64,000 bases of DNA, taken from contig NZ_JABMLK010000001.1 in NCBI RefSeq assembly GCF_013394855.1, forward strand, positions 2,189,501-2,253,500, read 5' to 3'. Source of the DNA: Limnobaculum xujianqingii (GTDB lineage Bacteria > Pseudomonadota > Gammaproteobacteria > Enterobacterales > Enterobacteriaceae). This document shows, in pieces, positions 27,670 through 37,648 of the stretch; position 1 is the stretch's first letter; each line of letters begins with the position of its first letter. The position numbers and the translations under genes were made by a program. Below the pieces are notes generated by a model. That model worked only from the letters and a program-made list of their open reading frames with translations. It had not been told where the DNA came from and searched no databases.

Positions 27670-28626
27670 ATGAAAATAGTTATCTTAGATGGTCATACCC
27701 TTAATCCGGGAGATATTTCCTGGACTGAAATTGAACAGCTGGGTCAGTTAACCGTTTACGACCGCACTCCGGCAGAACTCATTGTCGAACGAATCGGTGA
27801 TGCCGACATTGTATTAACTAACAAAACACCGCTTAGCCAGCAAACCATTGAGCAATGCCGTTCAATTAAAATGATTGGTGTATTAGCAACCGGTTATAAC
27901 ATTGTTGATGTTAAAGCAGCCCGTCAAAGGGATATACCAGTATGTAATGTACCCAGTTACAGCACTATGGCAGTCGCTCAGTTAAGCACCGCTCTGTTAC
28001 TGGAACTCTGTCATCACGTTGGCGAGCATAGCAGCGACGTACGGTCCGGCGGTTGGTCAAAAAGCATCGACTTCTGCTACTGGCACTCATCGCTTATTGA
28101 ACTGATGGGTAAAAAGTTAGGCTTGATTGGTTACGGTCAAATTGGTTCCGCCTTTGCCAAAATAGCGCTGGCTATGGGCATGGAGGTACTGGTGTATACC
28201 CCAAGCCAGAAAAAAAGCATCGAACAACCTAATTTGCACGTCGTTACGTTAGACCAGCTATTGGCAGAGTCGGATGTGATCAGTTTGCATTGTCCGCTGA
28301 CCGAGCAAAATACCGGTTTAATTAATCAAAGCAATATCGCCAAAATGAAGAACGGGGTAATGCTGATTAACACTTCTCGCGGTGGGCTAATTGTTGAACA
28401 AGACTTGGCTGATGCATTGAACAGTGGAAAAGTTGCCGGTGCAGGATTAGATGTATTATCTGTCGAACCACCGTCCGAAAAGAATCCGTTGCTTAATGCC
28501 CGTAACTGCATTATCACGCCTCATATCGCCTGGGCACCAAAAGAAGCTCGCCTGCGCCTGATGGAGATTACGGTCAACAATCTGAAACACTTCATCGCCG
28601 GTAAGTTACAAAACGTCGTGAATTAA
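27670..28626 (+). CDS. D-isomer specific 2-hydroxyacid dehydrogenase
   Basis: 318 residues with catalytic and Rossmann domains. The dinucleotide motif GLIGYGQIG is near residue 153. The catalytic triad is Arg in INTSRGGLI, Glu in DVLSVEPP and His in ITPHIAW. The end of the second Rossmann strand reads VYTPSQKK, without the usual Asp that selects NAD, so NADP use is possible. Candidate substrates are glycerate or hydroxypyruvate, as in HprA-like enzymes, but nothing here fixes this. It stands alone and converges with yedF at a strong terminator. Confidence 0.85.
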   Translation: MKIVILDGHTLNPGDISWTEIEQLGQLTVYDRTPAELIVERIGDADIVLTNKTPLSQQTIEQCRSIKMIGVLATGYNIVDVKAARQRDIPVCNVPSYSTMAVAQLSTALLLELCHHVGEHSSDVRSGGWSKSIDFCYWHSSLIELMGKKLGLIGYGQIGSAFAKIALAMGMEVLVYTPSQKKSIEQPNLHVVTLDQLLAESDVISLHCPLTEQNTGLINQSNIAKMKNGVMLINTSRGGLIVEQDLADALNSGKVAGAGLDVLSVEPPSEKNPLLNARNCIITPHIAWAPKEARLRLMEITVNNLKHFIAGKLQNVVN

Positions 28627-28638
28627 ACCTGACACATT

Positions 28639-28673
28639 AACGGGGCAATGTGAAACATCACCATTGCCCCGTT
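28639..28673. terminator. Convergent terminator between the dehydrogenase gene and yedF
   Basis: A perfect 12-bp stem AACGGGGCAATG / CATTGCCCCGTT with an 11-nt loop, followed by GTTTCTC on the plus strand. It starts 12 bp after the dehydrogenase stop and ends 8 bp beyond the yedF stop. Confidence 0.75.
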
Positions 28674-28681
28674 GTTTCTCA

Positions 28682-28927
28682 CTATTTTCTGATTAAATAG
28701 CGAATGGTTGGCCCATCCTGCTGAATATCCAACACTTCATAGCCATGATTTTTGGCATCAAGAGGGATATTATTAATGGATTGTGGGCAATCACTGATCA
28801 CTTCCAGTATTTCCCCGCTCTTCAGTTGAGGCATTGCTTCCAATGTTGCTACTGCCGGATAGGGGCAAGGCTCGCCAACCATATCTAAACGGTAATCCGG
28901 AACTATATTTTGGTTATTCTGACTCAT
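28682..28927 (-). CDS. yedF: TusA-like sulfurtransferase YedF
   Basis: 81 residues (E. coli YedF 77) of the TusA/SirA fold, with the sulfur-carrying cysteine in MVGEPCPYPAVAT. The C-terminal SINNIPLDAKNHGYEVLDI is nearly the E. coli sequence. YedF is linked to sulfur or selenium handling and travels with YedE. Its ATG overlaps the yedE stop by 4 bp. Confidence 0.95.
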   Translation of the reverse strand: MSQNNQNIVPDYRLDMVGEPCPYPAVATLEAMPQLKSGEILEVISDCPQSINNIPLDAKNHGYEVLDIQQDGPTIRYLIRK

Positions 28928-30147
28928 GCTGGTTCCTTACTGGTATCAAGGGAAAGGGCGCTTTGGGCATTCTTTTTGGCAAAGAAATGCTTCTCCCACC
29001 ACAACATGGCGGCAAAGGCTATGCCCAACAAAATATAGGTGACTAACAGGCCGCCATAAGGGCCAAAGGTATCAAGCAGGTTTACTTTGTCATAGTTGGT
29101 CGCCAGCGCCGGAGCAATGTCATCCCAATAATAGGCCAAAATAGTCGCGCCAATAACGTTACCTATACCTACCCACCAATAGTGAACTTGTCCTTCAACT
29201 GCACGATACATCCAACCAGTTTCACAACCACCGGCTAAAACGATACCGAAACCAAACAGTAAGCCACCCAACACCGCATTTGGCCCGGCCCACATAATTT
29301 TTGGATGTGCGCCCATCTGAACATAGCTGAAGATACCAATAGCGCTCACCGCCATACCGATAATAATGGCTTTCGCCATATGGGTACGCCCGGTAATCCA
29401 TAGGTCGCGAAAAGCCGATGTGAAGCAGATTTGAGCCCGTTCAATCAATAAACCAAACCCCAACCCAAACAGCATCGCAATTCCCAGTTTAGGACTGCTG
29501 GTAATCTCCACCATCCCCCAGATAACCATCAGCAAAAAGATAATCATACCGATGCGAAAGCGACGACGAGCCTGTGTCGGTTTTTGAGTCAATGGTGATG
29601 CGGCGCTAACCTTCTGCAATTTGACCGGAATACGAAATATTGGCAATAGAGTAAAACGAGCGCCAAAGTAAGAACCCACCGCCGTAGCCAGTGCAAAAAA
29701 CCAGGCATGCAGAGAAAACTGAGGAATACCGGTAAAGAAAGCGGCCAGGTTACATCCCATCGCTAAACGAGCACCGAAACCCGCAATGATGCCGCCCAGT
29801 ACCGCCTGAAAAATACGAATACGATGCTGTGGTAAACGTAGCTTAATATTATTGGCCCATAGTGCAGCGGCAATACAGCCACCGAACATACCAATAATCA
29901 TCATGCCATCAATTCGATCCAGCGGTGTTCCTTCCAGACCTATTACTTTGAAATAACCCCACTGTTGAGGATCTGCACCAAATAGCTGAGCTATATGGCC
30001 ACCCCAGCGAGTAAACTCACCCGTCACTGCCCAAAATGTGCCGGTTAAGCCAAAATAGTAAGTAGAAAGAATACCTGCCGCAATAACCGCAGGGAGAGGT
30101 GCCCAGAACTTTATCAGATACTGGGTTTTAAAATCTTGCCAACGCAT
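28924..30147 (-). CDS. yedE: YeeE/YedE family sulfur or selenium transporter YedE
   Basis: 407 residues with about ten membrane helices. Each half carries a family motif with a conserved cysteine: MGCNLAAFFTGI in the first and GGCETGWMYRAV in the second, as in thiosulfate channels of the TsuA type. It probably imports a reduced sulfur or selenium compound and hands it to YedF, with which it is coupled. Confidence 0.93.
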   Translation of the reverse strand: MRWQDFKTQYLIKFWAPLPAVIAAGILSTYYFGLTGTFWAVTGEFTRWGGHIAQLFGADPQQWGYFKVIGLEGTPLDRIDGMMIIGMFGGCIAAALWANNIKLRLPQHRIRIFQAVLGGIIAGFGARLAMGCNLAAFFTGIPQFSLHAWFFALATAVGSYFGARFTLLPIFRIPVKLQKVSAASPLTQKPTQARRRFRIGMIIFLLMVIWGMVEITSSPKLGIAMLFGLGFGLLIERAQICFTSAFRDLWITGRTHMAKAIIIGMAVSAIGIFSYVQMGAHPKIMWAGPNAVLGGLLFGFGIVLAGGCETGWMYRAVEGQVHYWWVGIGNVIGATILAYYWDDIAPALATNYDKVNLLDTFGPYGGLLVTYILLGIAFAAMLWWEKHFFAKKNAQSALSLDTSKEPA

Positions 30148-30395
30148 AGATTTCTTATCCTTGAAAAAATTATTTTAAATAAATAATTGTTCTCAATAGT
30201 GATAAATCAATCTTAATCAGGAACAGTATCAGCACTTGCCAGCCAGAAGGCGACAAACAAGATAAGAATTGATGTATTGCAGTATTAAGTAACGAACAGG
30301 CGCTGAGCTATTAGCATCAGAGCCGCGTTATTTTACCCAATAACATGTAAAAAAACCGTGATATTTTTGTGTCATCACACAAAGTTTATAGCAAT
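30148..30395. other. Intergenic region upstream of yedE
   Basis: AT-rich, with the yedE promoter expected on the minus strand. I see no gene, repeat or strong regulatory palindrome. Confidence 0.5.
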
Positions 30396-30423
30396 AAAAA
30401 AACGGCACTATGGCCGTTTTTTT
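30396..30423 (-). terminator. Terminator downstream of the hypothetical gene 30448-31209
   Basis: An A-run, CGGC, a 6-nt loop, GCCG and seven T: a bidirectional intrinsic terminator 25 bp beyond the minus-strand stop. Confidence 0.75.
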
Positions 30424-30447
30424 ATTCTTATCACTGTAATAATTATT

Positions 30448-30471
30448 TCAGCAACTCAGCAACTCAGCAAC
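30448..30471 (-). repeat. 8-bp tandem repeat, three copies, over the stop codon
   Basis: TCAGCAAC occurs three times without interruption. On the coding strand it is GTTGCTGA x3, and the last unit supplies the TGA stop of the hypothetical gene. Confidence 0.9.
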
Positions 30472-31209
30472 TTTTGGCGTGAAGTAATCAACGTTCAGGT
30501 AGTGCTCCTGACCCATAAGTTGACCACTGCCATACCAGTTAATGCCACCCAATCTCAGGCTCAAACCATTAATGTCATAGTTAAATACATAACCATTTGA
30601 ACTGGTGAAAGTAAATTGATTGTTCTGCATTTGTAACAAGTTGAAATTCAAACCATTATGGAAATAGGCCTGAACGCGCTCCATATATACCGGTGCTAAT
30701 AAACCAAACAGACGAGAGATTTCAGTACGGTAAGCTTCAACTGTTAGATTGTCTGGCAAAATGCGAGCAATCAAAGCAAACACATCAACGTTAGCTAAAG
30801 CAACCGCCAGCTTAGTGGTTAATGACGCATTCAGTCTTTCCTGGTTAATCGAGAATTCTTGTTTATCCTCTTTATTATCATCAGATTTTTCTGTCGCAGG
30901 CTCCAGGAATTCAGCAAAATTAGGCGGGATTAATACTGTTGAAGCAATATACGCAGCACATGCTGCATCTTGCTCAGGACGACGTTCGCCAACAAACAAC
31001 GAGAATGCCTTATCATTAGAGGTATCAATAACATTTTCTTTTAAATAGTTTGCCGCTTCTTCCGCTGTTTTTTCACCACGAACTAATGCACATAATACGT
31101 TCATATGTCCATCATGACGTCCACCTGCAAAGGTCGGTGCTGAAGCTAAAACAGTGCTTTGAATAATAGGTAATGCCGGAATAGGTAAAACGTTTGTTGC
31201 TGTATTCAT
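30448..31209 (-). CDS. Hypothetical protein, 253 residues
   Basis: I do not recognise this family. There is no signal peptide or membrane helix. Residues 1-95 look helical (DGHMNVLCALVRGEKTAEEAANYLKE). A charged linker (EKSDDNKEDKQE) lies near 107-118. Residues 125-190 are helical again. The last 55 residues look beta-rich with aromatic residues (FTFTSSNGYVFNYDINGL, INWYGSGQLMGQEHYLNVDYF). The start has only a weak ribosome site (CGGATAATTAACAC). It has its own terminator and sits between yedE and deaD, where E. coli has mtr. The C-terminus is encoded in an 8-bp tandem repeat. Confidence 0.7.
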   Translation of the reverse strand: MNTATNVLPIPALPIIQSTVLASAPTFAGGRHDGHMNVLCALVRGEKTAEEAANYLKENVIDTSNDKAFSLFVGERRPEQDAACAAYIASTVLIPPNFAEFLEPATEKSDDNKEDKQEFSINQERLNASLTTKLAVALANVDVFALIARILPDNLTVEAYRTEISRLFGLLAPVYMERVQAYFHNGLNFNLLQMQNNQFTFTSSNGYVFNYDINGLSLRLGGINWYGSGQLMGQEHYLNVDYFTPKVAELLSC

Positions 31210-31345
31210 GTGTTAATTATCCGTAAATTAAAAACAAATTAAATAAAACCTTTCACCTCATTATATGCAGGAGTCGGGTTAATATCAGATTAAATCCATT
31301 AATAATGACAATAGGTGAATGCTCCTGTTTATATAATAGCATAAT

Positions 31346-31386
31346 AAAAAAAAGCACCTGATGAGAGTACTCACAGGTGCTTTTTA
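31346..31386 (-). terminator. Terminator of deaD
   Basis: AAAAAGCACCTG / CAGGTGCTTTTT, with an inner TGAG/CTCA pairing and A/T runs on both sides. It lies 54 bp beyond the deaD stop. Confidence 0.8.
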
Positions 31387-31439
31387 TGTAATCTTTAATG
31401 AATAAGGGCTTACAAACCTTTACCCATATTTCTTACATC

Positions 31440-33347
31440 TTATTCGTTACCAGAATATGAACGGCGACGTGAAGCGCTATTGCCACCCTCACGGCTACCA
31501 GATTCACGGCGTGGACCACGAGATTGACCATCACGACCACGACCCGCACCACCGTTACCAGAGGAACGACGTTCGCCATTAAAAGGACGACGCTCACCAC
31601 CACCAGCAGGAGCACCATCACGGCGGCCACCGCCACCACGACGAGGTTCACTGGCAGGTGCATCACCCATCAGTTGCATATTTAATGGCTTATTCAGTAC
31701 CCGAGTTTTAGTGAAGTGCTGTAACAGCTCTCCAGGCATACCTTTTGGCAACTCGATGGTTGAATGAGTGGCGTACAATTTAATGTTACCAATGTAACGG
31801 CTGCTGATATCACCTTCGTTGGCAATAGCACCAACGATATGGCGAACTTCAACACCATCATCACGACCCACTTCAATACGGTACATATCCATCTCGCCAA
31901 CGTCACGACGTTCACGACGTGCTGGAGCTTCACGATTATTGTCACGCTCGCGACGGCCAAAACGGTCGTTGCTGCCACGATCGTCACGATCGCGCATTTC
32001 ACGACGTGGACGGCGGTCAACTGGCGCATCCGGTGGCAGAATCAATGGGCGTTCACCCTGAGCCATCTTCAGCAGTGCAGCTGCCAGAGTCTCAATATCC
32101 TGCTCTTCTGCTGGCTGCAATTTAGCCAACAGCGCACGGTATTGATCCAAATCGCTGCTTTCCAGTTGCTGGCTAACGCGAGTAGCAAACTTCTCTAAAC
32201 GGCGCTTGCTCAGCAGATCGCCTGAAGGCAAATCAACTTCAGGAATGGTAATTCTCATCGTACGTTCAATGTTGCGCAGTAAGCGACGCTCACGGTTCTC
32301 AACGAACAGCAATGCACGACCTGCACGACCTGCACGACCGGTACGGCCGATACGGTGAACATAAGACTCTGAATCCATCGGGATATCATAGTTTACTACC
32401 AGGCTGATACGCTCAACGTCCAGACCACGCGCAGCAACGTCAGTTGCAATCAGAATATCCAGACGACCATTCTTCAGACGTTCCAGAGTTTGTTCACGCA
32501 GAGCCTGATTCATATCACCGTTTAACGCAGCGCTGTTATAACCACTGCGCTCTAATGCTTCAGCAACTTCCAGCGTGGCATTTTTGGTACGAACAAAGAT
32601 AATTGCCGCATCAAAATCTTCTGCTTCCAGGAAACGAACCAGCGCTTCGTTTTTACGCATACCGTATACCGTCCAGTAGCTCTGGCTGATATCTGGCGTA
32701 TTCACTACGCTGGACTGAATGCGAACTTCCTGTGGATCCTTCATGAAACGACGGGTAATACGACGAATCGCTTCCGGCATGGTAGCAGAGAACAGAGCGG
32801 TCTGATGTTCAGCCGGGATCTGCGCCATGATGGTTTCAACGTCTTCGATGAAGCCCATACGCAACATTTCGTCGGCTTCATCCAGCACTAAACCTTTCAG
32901 TTTAGATAAATCTAATGTGCCGCGCTTCAGGTGATCTAACAGACGACCTGGGGTTCCCACTACAATTTGTGGACCCTGACGTAAAGCACGTAACTGCACG
33001 TCATAGCGCTGGCCACCGTACAGAGCAACAACACGAACACCCGACATATTTTTAGCATATTCAGTACAGGCTTCTGCTACCTGAACCGCTAATTCACGGG
33101 TTGGAGCCAATACCAGAACCTGCGGGCAGGCCATATCGGCTTGAATATTGTTAAGAAACGGCAATGCGAATGCCGCTGTTTTACCGCTACCGGTTTGCGC
33201 CATGCCTAATACATCGCGACCTTCCAGCAGGTGTGGAATACAAGCCGACTGAATCGGGGATGGTTTTTCATATCCCATATCGGTCAATGCTTTTAATAAA
33301 GGTGCTGATAAGCCTAAATCAGCAAAAGAGGTTTCTATCTCAGACAT
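31440..33347 (-). CDS. deaD: ATP-dependent RNA helicase DeaD (CsdA)
   Basis: 635 residues from ATG 33347 ([18 protein letters not shown], the family start). The DEAD-box motifs are [21 protein letters not shown], then ARGLDV and [10 protein letters not shown]-terminal RNA-binding domain (about 480-560) and an Arg/Gly-rich tail follow. DeaD unwinds RNA in ribosome assembly and mRNA decay, mainly in the cold. The small gene yrbN overlaps its start by 8 nt, so translation is probably coupled. Confidence 0.97.
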   Translation of the reverse strand: MSEIETSFADLGLSAPLLKALTDMGYEKPSPIQSACIPHLLEGRDVLGMAQTGSGKTAAFALPFLNNIQADMACPQVLVLAPTRELAVQVAEACTEYAKNMSGVRVVALYGGQRYDVQLRALRQGPQIVVGTPGRLLDHLKRGTLDLSKLKGLVLDEADEMLRMGFIEDVETIMAQIPAEHQTALFSATMPEAIRRITRRFMKDPQEVRIQSSVVNTPDISQSYWTVYGMRKNEALVRFLEAEDFDAAIIFVRTKNATLEVAEALERSGYNSAALNGDMNQALREQTLERLKNGRLDILIATDVAARGLDVERISLVVNYDIPMDSESYVHRIGRTGRAGRAGRALLFVENRERRLLRNIERTMRITIPEVDLPSGDLLSKRRLEKFATRVSQQLESSDLDQYRALLAKLQPAEEQDIETLAAALLKMAQGERPLILPPDAPVDRRPRREMRDRDDRGSNDRFGRRERDNNREAPARRERRDVGEMDMYRIEVGRDDGVEVRHIVGAIANEGDISSRYIGNIKLYATHSTIELPKGMPGELLQHFTKTRVLNKPLNMQLMGDAPASEPRRGGGGRRDGAPAGGGERRPFNGERRSSGNGGAGRGRDGQSRGPRRESGSREGGNSASRRRSYSGNE

Positions 33348-33417
33348 GTACACGTGCCTCACTAAAAATGGCGGCCAGTCTACATACCTTATTGAGAAAA
33401 TACTCAGTCATTTTCAT
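33340..33417 (-). CDS. yrbN: Small protein YrbN
   Basis: 25 residues beginning MKMT and containing CRLAAI and SEARV, matching the pattern of E. coli YrbN (about 26 residues) that also precedes deaD. It starts at 33417, and its stop (TGA 33342-33340) overlaps the deaD start as ATGTCTGA. It probably acts in translational coupling; a protein function is unknown. Confidence 0.8.
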   Translation of the reverse strand: MKMTEYFLNKVCRLAAIFSEARVHV

Positions 33418-33459
33418 TTAAAAGTGTGAACCAGCTCAAATTAGATTAAAAAACGAACA

Positions 33460-33503
33460 GAAAAACCGCCCTTGTTTATCCTTAAGACACGCAAGGCCGC
33501 TTT
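33460..33503 (-). terminator. Possible terminator after nlpI
   Basis: On the minus strand GCCTTG ... CAAGGGC is followed by GGTTTTTCTG. The stem is imperfect with a long loop, so this is a weak call. Confidence 0.4.
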
Positions 33504-33518
33504 GACTTAATCGTCAGT

Positions 33519-34406
33519 CTATTTTTTATCCGATTCTGATAGGTCGTCTTGCTCTAGCCCGAACAAGGCTAATTCCAACAGTGCATAGCGGTGCTCAACA
33601 AAGTTATGTACGTTATTGGCAACCGTCAGTTTGAACAACGCCACGGCGGTGTTCTTGTCCCCCAGACTCAGGTAGTGTTTACCTAAATAGAAGTCAGTTT
33701 CACTGAGATGCTCAGCGAGCGAAGTGTTATCCGTTGCTTCTGCCTGTAAACGGTTAACCAGCGTTTTTTCGCTGATATCACCCAGGTAGAACTCCACAAT
33801 ATTCCAGCCCCACTCTCCTCGTTCAGCCTTAGCATAACGCTCTTTAAGAGCTTTTTTTGCTTTGCCTGAATCAATCTCTTTTTCAGCTAAATACAGCCAC
33901 AGAGATCGGAAAGGATCGTTAGGGTCGTCATGATAAAACGCCAGCAGATCATCCTGCGCTAAAATGTAGCGACCGCCATAATACAAGGCAATCCCTCGGT
34001 TTAAACGCGCGTAGTTATAAGTTGGATCAAGCTCTAATACAGAATCAAACGCATCATAAGCAGCATCAAAGTTGCCGCCCTGCGTCAGATATATTCCTAA
34101 GTAATTGAATGCCTCTGGAATATCAGGACGAATCATTAACGCTTGCGAAAAGTCATTACGTGCCAGTGCCCGCAGCCCAAGACTGTCGAACAATACGCCA
34201 CGCTCATACAATAGCTGCGCTCTTTCATCACCTGATAAGACCTGACTCGCAAGAATTTGTTCCATGCGGGCCAGCATCACTTCCTGTTGCAGCGTTGGCT
34301 GCAATGGAATTGCCAAAACGCCATATTTACGCCCTTCAAGGCTGCTACATCCTGTTAACAGAATGGCTGTTGCAACAATGTAGCACCAGCGCAAAATAGG
34401 CTTCAT
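33519..34406 (-). CDS. nlpI: Lipoprotein NlpI
   Basis: 295 residues (E. coli 294) from ATG 34406, preceded by GGGAG; an upstream in-frame ATG (34451) would bury the signal peptide. The signal ends in ILLTGC, giving an outer-membrane lipoprotein. Tetratricopeptide repeats cover about residues 60-200 ([39 protein letters not shown]). In E. coli NlpI is an adaptor for murein hydrolases and the Prc protease. It lies between pnp and deaD as in E. coli. Confidence 0.96.
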   Translation of the reverse strand: MKPILRWCYIVATAILLTGCSSLEGRKYGVLAIPLQPTLQQEVMLARMEQILASQVLSGDERAQLLYERGVLFDSLGLRALARNDFSQALMIRPDIPEAFNYLGIYLTQGGNFDAAYDAFDSVLELDPTYNYARLNRGIALYYGGRYILAQDDLLAFYHDDPNDPFRSLWLYLAEKEIDSGKAKKALKERYAKAERGEWGWNIVEFYLGDISEKTLVNRLQAEATDNTSLAEHLSETDFYLGKHYLSLGDKNTAVALFKLTVANNVHNFVEHRYALLELALFGLEQDDLSESDKK

Positions 34407-34487
34407 TTCAACTCCCGGAGACAAACATGGGATAGGTATCCTACCATCCACTTGCTTTTACACAAGAACTCCCTGTCCCAGTCATAC

Positions 34488-34527
34488 ACATGGTGACTTG
34501 TCATTATACAACAACAAGACACCATGT
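34488..34527 (-). terminator. Hairpin downstream of pnp
   Basis: ACATGGTG / CACCATGT plus inner CTTGT/ACAAG, separated by an A-A mismatch, makes a 13-bp stem-loop 30 bp past the pnp stop on the minus strand. There is little T-run, so it may be a processing or stabilising structure between pnp and nlpI. Confidence 0.5.
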
Positions 34528-34557
34528 AATTAATTACAGTAATAATAAATATTACCG

Positions 34558-36678
34558 TTATTGCTCTTCAGATGCTGCTGGAGTGTCTTGACTCGGTGCA
34601 GTCGCTTCTTTAATGCTTAAGCGAATACGACCTTGACGATCAACTTCCATCACTTTCACCTGAACTTCCTGACCCATTTGCAGGTAATCTGATACTTTCT
34701 CTACACGCTTATCAGCAATTTGAGATATATGAACCAGACCTTCTTTACCGCCAACGATGGATACGAAAGCACCAAAGTCAACAATACGGGTCACTTTACC
34801 GGCATAAATACGGTTAACTTCAACGTCAGCCGTGATCTCTTCAATGCGGCGAATAGCATGTTTCGCTTTATCACCATCAACTGCTGCGATCTTCACGGTA
34901 CCGTCATCTTCGATTTCGATAGTAGTGCCGGTTTCTTCAGTCAGAGCACGAATTACTGCACCACCTTTACCAATAACATCCTTGATTTTCTCAGGATTGA
35001 TCTTGATGGTATGAATACGTGGAGCAAACTCAGAAATATCACCACGAGGAGCAGAAATAGCCTGTTCCATCACGCCAAGAATGTGCAGACGAGCACCTTT
35101 AGCCTGATTCAGAGCCACTTTCATGATCTCACGAGTAATACCTTCAATTTTAATATCCATCTGCAGAGCAGAGATACCCTCGCGGCTACCGGCTACTTTA
35201 AAGTCCATATCACCTAAGTGATCTTCATCACCCAGAATATCTGACAGAACAACAAAGCTTTCATCATCTTTCACCAGACCCATTGCAATACCGGCAACGG
35301 CGGCTTTAATTGGCACACCTGCATCCATCAGTGCTAATGAAGCACCACAAACAGAAGCCATTGAAGATGAACCGTTAGATTCAGTAATTTCTGATACTAC
35401 GCGAACGGTATATGGGAATTCAGTCTGGTCAGGCATCACCGCTAATACGCCGCGCTTCGCCAGTCGACCGTGACCAATCTCACGACGTTTCGGTGAACCA
35501 ACCATGCCGGTTTCACCTACAGAGTATGGAGGGAAGTTATAGTGGAACAGGAAGCTGTCAGTACGCTCACCGGTCAGCTCATCAATGTTTTGTGCATCAC
35601 GGGCAGTACCCAGAGTTGCCACAACCAGAGCCTGAGTTTCACCACGGGTGAACAGCGCAGAACCATGGGTGCGTGGTAATACGCCAGTGCGTACATCCAG
35701 ACCACGAATCATATCTTTTTCACGACCATCGATACGTGGCTCACCGCGTAATACGCGACTACGAACAACGTTTTTCTCGATGCTGCTCAGCATATCGCCG
35801 ATTTCGCTTTGGTTTAAGTCTGCATCCTGAGCTAACAGAGCAGCCACTACGTCCGCTTTAATCACGTCGATTTGAGCATAACGATCTTGTTTATCAGTAA
35901 TACGGTAAGCATCACCTAAACGGGCAGAAGCTAAAGCTTCAACCTGAGCATACAGCACCTGATTAGTTTCAGGTGCTTGCCATTCCCACTTAGCTTTACC
36001 CGCTTCTGCTGCCAGTGCATTGATGTTATCAATCACAACTTGTTGTTGCTCATGACCAAACATAACTGCACCCAGCATTTGTTCTTCGCTCAGTAACTCT
36101 GCTTCTGATTCAACCATCAGTACTGCGCTTTGAGTACCTGCAACTACCAGATCCAGACGGCTCTCTTTCAGCTCATCGGTAGTTGGGTTCAGAACATATT
36201 GATCGTTAATAAAACCAACACGTGCAGCACCAATTGGGCCGTTGAATGGAATACCTGACAGCACTAATGCTGCGGAAGTACCAATCATTGCCACGATATC
36301 AGGGCTAACCTGTGGGTTTACAGAAACTACGGTTGCGATAACCTGAACTTCATTCAGGAAACCTTCCGGGAACAGAGGGCGAATTGGACGGTCAATCAGA
36401 CGAGCGATCAGTGTTTCACCTTCGCTAGGACGACCTTCACGACGGAAAAAACCACCAGGGATACGACCAGCAGCGTAAGTACGCTCTTGATAGTTAACGG
36501 TTAATGGGAAGAAGGATTGACCTTCTTTGGCTTTTTTCGCGCCCACTACGGTCACAAATACTGCGGTGTCATCAACGTTTACCATCACAGCAGCCGTTGC
36601 CTGACGAGCCATCATACCGGTTTCTAACGTCACGGTATGTTGACCATACTTAAATTTACGAACAATCGGATTTAGCAA
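34558..36678 (-). CDS. pnp: Polyribonucleotide nucleotidyltransferase (PNPase)
   Basis: 706 residues from TTG 36678, chosen because AAAGGA lies 7 nt upstream and the product then starts [20 protein letters not shown] like E. coli PNPase. The in-frame ATG at 36699 would include the ribosome site in the coding sequence. Two RNase PH domains, then a KH domain (about 555-615) and an S1 domain (about 620-690) are visible. PNPase degrades RNA 3' to 5' phosphorolytically and joins the RNase E degradosome. Its leader has the expected long RNase III-type stem. Confidence 0.96.
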   Translation of the reverse strand: MLNPIVRKFKYGQHTVTLETGMMARQATAAVMVNVDDTAVFVTVVGAKKAKEGQSFFPLTVNYQERTYAAGRIPGGFFRREGRPSEGETLIARLIDRPIRPLFPEGFLNEVQVIATVVSVNPQVSPDIVAMIGTSAALVLSGIPFNGPIGAARVGFINDQYVLNPTTDELKESRLDLVVAGTQSAVLMVESEAELLSEEQMLGAVMFGHEQQQVVIDNINALAAEAGKAKWEWQAPETNQVLYAQVEALASARLGDAYRITDKQDRYAQIDVIKADVVAALLAQDADLNQSEIGDMLSSIEKNVVRSRVLRGEPRIDGREKDMIRGLDVRTGVLPRTHGSALFTRGETQALVVATLGTARDAQNIDELTGERTDSFLFHYNFPPYSVGETGMVGSPKRREIGHGRLAKRGVLAVMPDQTEFPYTVRVVSEITESNGSSSMASVCGASLALMDAGVPIKAAVAGIAMGLVKDDESFVVLSDILGDEDHLGDMDFKVAGSREGISALQMDIKIEGITREIMKVALNQAKGARLHILGVMEQAISAPRGDISEFAPRIHTIKINPEKIKDVIGKGGAVIRALTEETGTTIEIEDDGTVKIAAVDGDKAKHAIRRIEEITADVEVNRIYAGKVTRIVDFGAFVSIVGGKEGLVHISQIADKRVEKVSDYLQMGQEVQVKVMEVDRQGRIRLSIKEATAPSQDTPAASEEQ

Positions 36679-36764
36679 GCTATTTTCCTTTATTTTCATA
36701 CGAGTCCATCAAGCATTTGCTTCAACAGACTAATTTTAACTTTCTTCTAACTGCATCCTCGCGA

Positions 36765-36835
36765 CTAATGAAAGTCCTGATTTAACAAAGCGTTAGTTAA
36801 AGAAACAACCACAACTCTATCAATACTTTCATTAG
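36765..36835 (-). promoter_or_regulatory. pnp leader stem-loop (RNase III/PNPase autoregulation)
   Basis: CTAATGAAAGT (36765-36775) and ACTTTCATTAG (36825-36835) are perfectly complementary, and the pairing continues outward through CGCG. In E. coli a long leader duplex in this position is cut by RNase III and then used by PNPase to repress its own synthesis. The call rests on structure and position. Confidence 0.75.
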
Positions 36836-36910
36836 CCGCGCGAAACGCTGCACCAGAAGGCCCAAAAAACTAACGTTCTATAATACTGCTATTTCTCATC
36901 TAATCCTAGA

Positions 36911-36938
36911 AGAAAGGGGCCACATTTGGCCCCTTTCT
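36911..36938 (-). terminator. rpsO terminator
   Basis: A perfect 11-bp stem AGAAAGGGGCC / GGCCCCTTTCT with a 6-nt loop, followed on the minus strand by TCTAGG. It lies 16 bp beyond the rpsO stop and is probably partly read through into pnp, as in E. coli. Confidence 0.75.
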
Positions 36939-36954
36939 CCTGAAACTCATCGAC

Positions 36955-37224
36955 TTAGCGACGCAGACCCAGACTTGCAATCAGTTGAGTATAACGTGAG
37001 CTGTCTTTACGCTTCAGATAGTCCAGCAACTTACGACGCTGAGAAACCATACGCAGCAGACCACGACGACTGTGGTGATCTTTTTTGTGCTCGGAGAAAT
37101 GGCCTTGCAGGTGGTTAATTTGTGCAGTCAGCAGGGCTACCTGAACTTCTGGTGAACCACTGTCGTTTGCGCCACGACCATACTCAGCAACAATTTTAGC
37201 TTTCGCTTCAACACTTAGAGACAT
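36955..37224 (-). CDS. rpsO: 30S ribosomal protein S15
   Basis: 89 residues, same length as E. coli S15, starting [33 protein letters not shown]. It binds 16S rRNA and represses its own translation through the leader pseudoknot, which is conserved just upstream. TTGGAG precedes the ATG. It normally follows truB; here 8.5 kb lies between, so it depends on its own promoter (37302-37330). Confidence 0.98.
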   Translation of the reverse strand: MSLSVEAKAKIVAEYGRGANDSGSPEVQVALLTAQINHLQGHFSEHKKDHHSRRGLLRMVSQRRKLLDYLKRKDSSRYTQLIASLGLRR

Positions 37225-37258
37225 TATAGAACTCCAACTCTTAGATATAAATAAAACA

Positions 37259-37284
37259 GGCGCCGATCTCTAATTCAGCCACCC
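37259..37284 (-). promoter_or_regulatory. S15 translational operator in the rpsO leader
   Basis: On the minus strand this reads GGGTGGCTGAATTAGAGATC and on to GGCGCC, almost the E. coli rpsO leader sequence that folds into the S15-binding hairpin/pseudoknot. Confidence 0.75.
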
Positions 37285-37301
37285 AATGCATAAGCCGACA
37301 T

Positions 37302-37330
37302 ATACTACTCCCCACTCTGCCATATAGCAA
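37302..37330 (-). promoter_or_regulatory. Predicted rpsO promoter
   Basis: On the minus strand TTGCTA (37330-37325), a 17-bp spacer and TAGTAT (37307-37302), about 75 bp upstream of the rpsO ATG. Confidence 0.6.
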
Positions 37331-37439
37331 GCCAGCGAACGGGTCAGCCTGTAAAAATTATTTAACAAACCTCAATAACCATTAACGATGGCCATTGAGA
37401 ACATTTCATATTCCCACCTAACCATTAGCTACCTAATGA

Positions 37440-37499
37440 GTTTTATGGAAAAGAGTGGGATATTATATCAAAAACGCACAAATCCTCTTTTCATAAAAT
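37440..37499. other. Imperfect inverted repeat between rpsO and the membrane cluster
   Basis: TTTTATGGAAAAGAG and CTCTTTTCATAAAA are complementary except for one bulged base, separated by about 30 bp. It lies in the 424-bp divergent gap, near the left junction of the cluster inserted between rpsO and truB. It could be a regulator site or a junction scar. Confidence 0.4.
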
Positions 37500-37648
37500 C
37501 CCTTGGCGAGTATGATTATCGTTCCTCAATCCCCCGCTACATTTGATTTTCTGGGTGCTGAGGGCCTTGGCTAAAATAATTTTTTGAATATATGGATTTG
37601 GTCAATACTTTATAGACCATAAACTCCCTAAGGAAAGAGAAACATACT

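Noticed and set aside
30448..30471. CRISPR-like or longer tandem array
   Set aside because: It is only three 8-bp units without spacers. No CRISPR array, insertion sequence or attachment site was seen anywhere in the window.
31764..32198. Thr/Val-rich frame antisense to deaD
   Set aside because: It is a shadow of the Arg/Asp-rich tail of DeaD with no independent support.
34558..36699. ATG at 36699 as the pnp start
   Set aside because: The Shine-Dalgarno AAAGGA would lie inside the coding sequence, and the E. coli-like N-terminus begins at TTG 36678.
36700..36954. SraG-like small RNA between pnp and rpsO
   Set aside because: E. coli has SraG here, but beyond the pnp leader stem and rpsO terminator I could not identify a conserved sequence or separate promoter.
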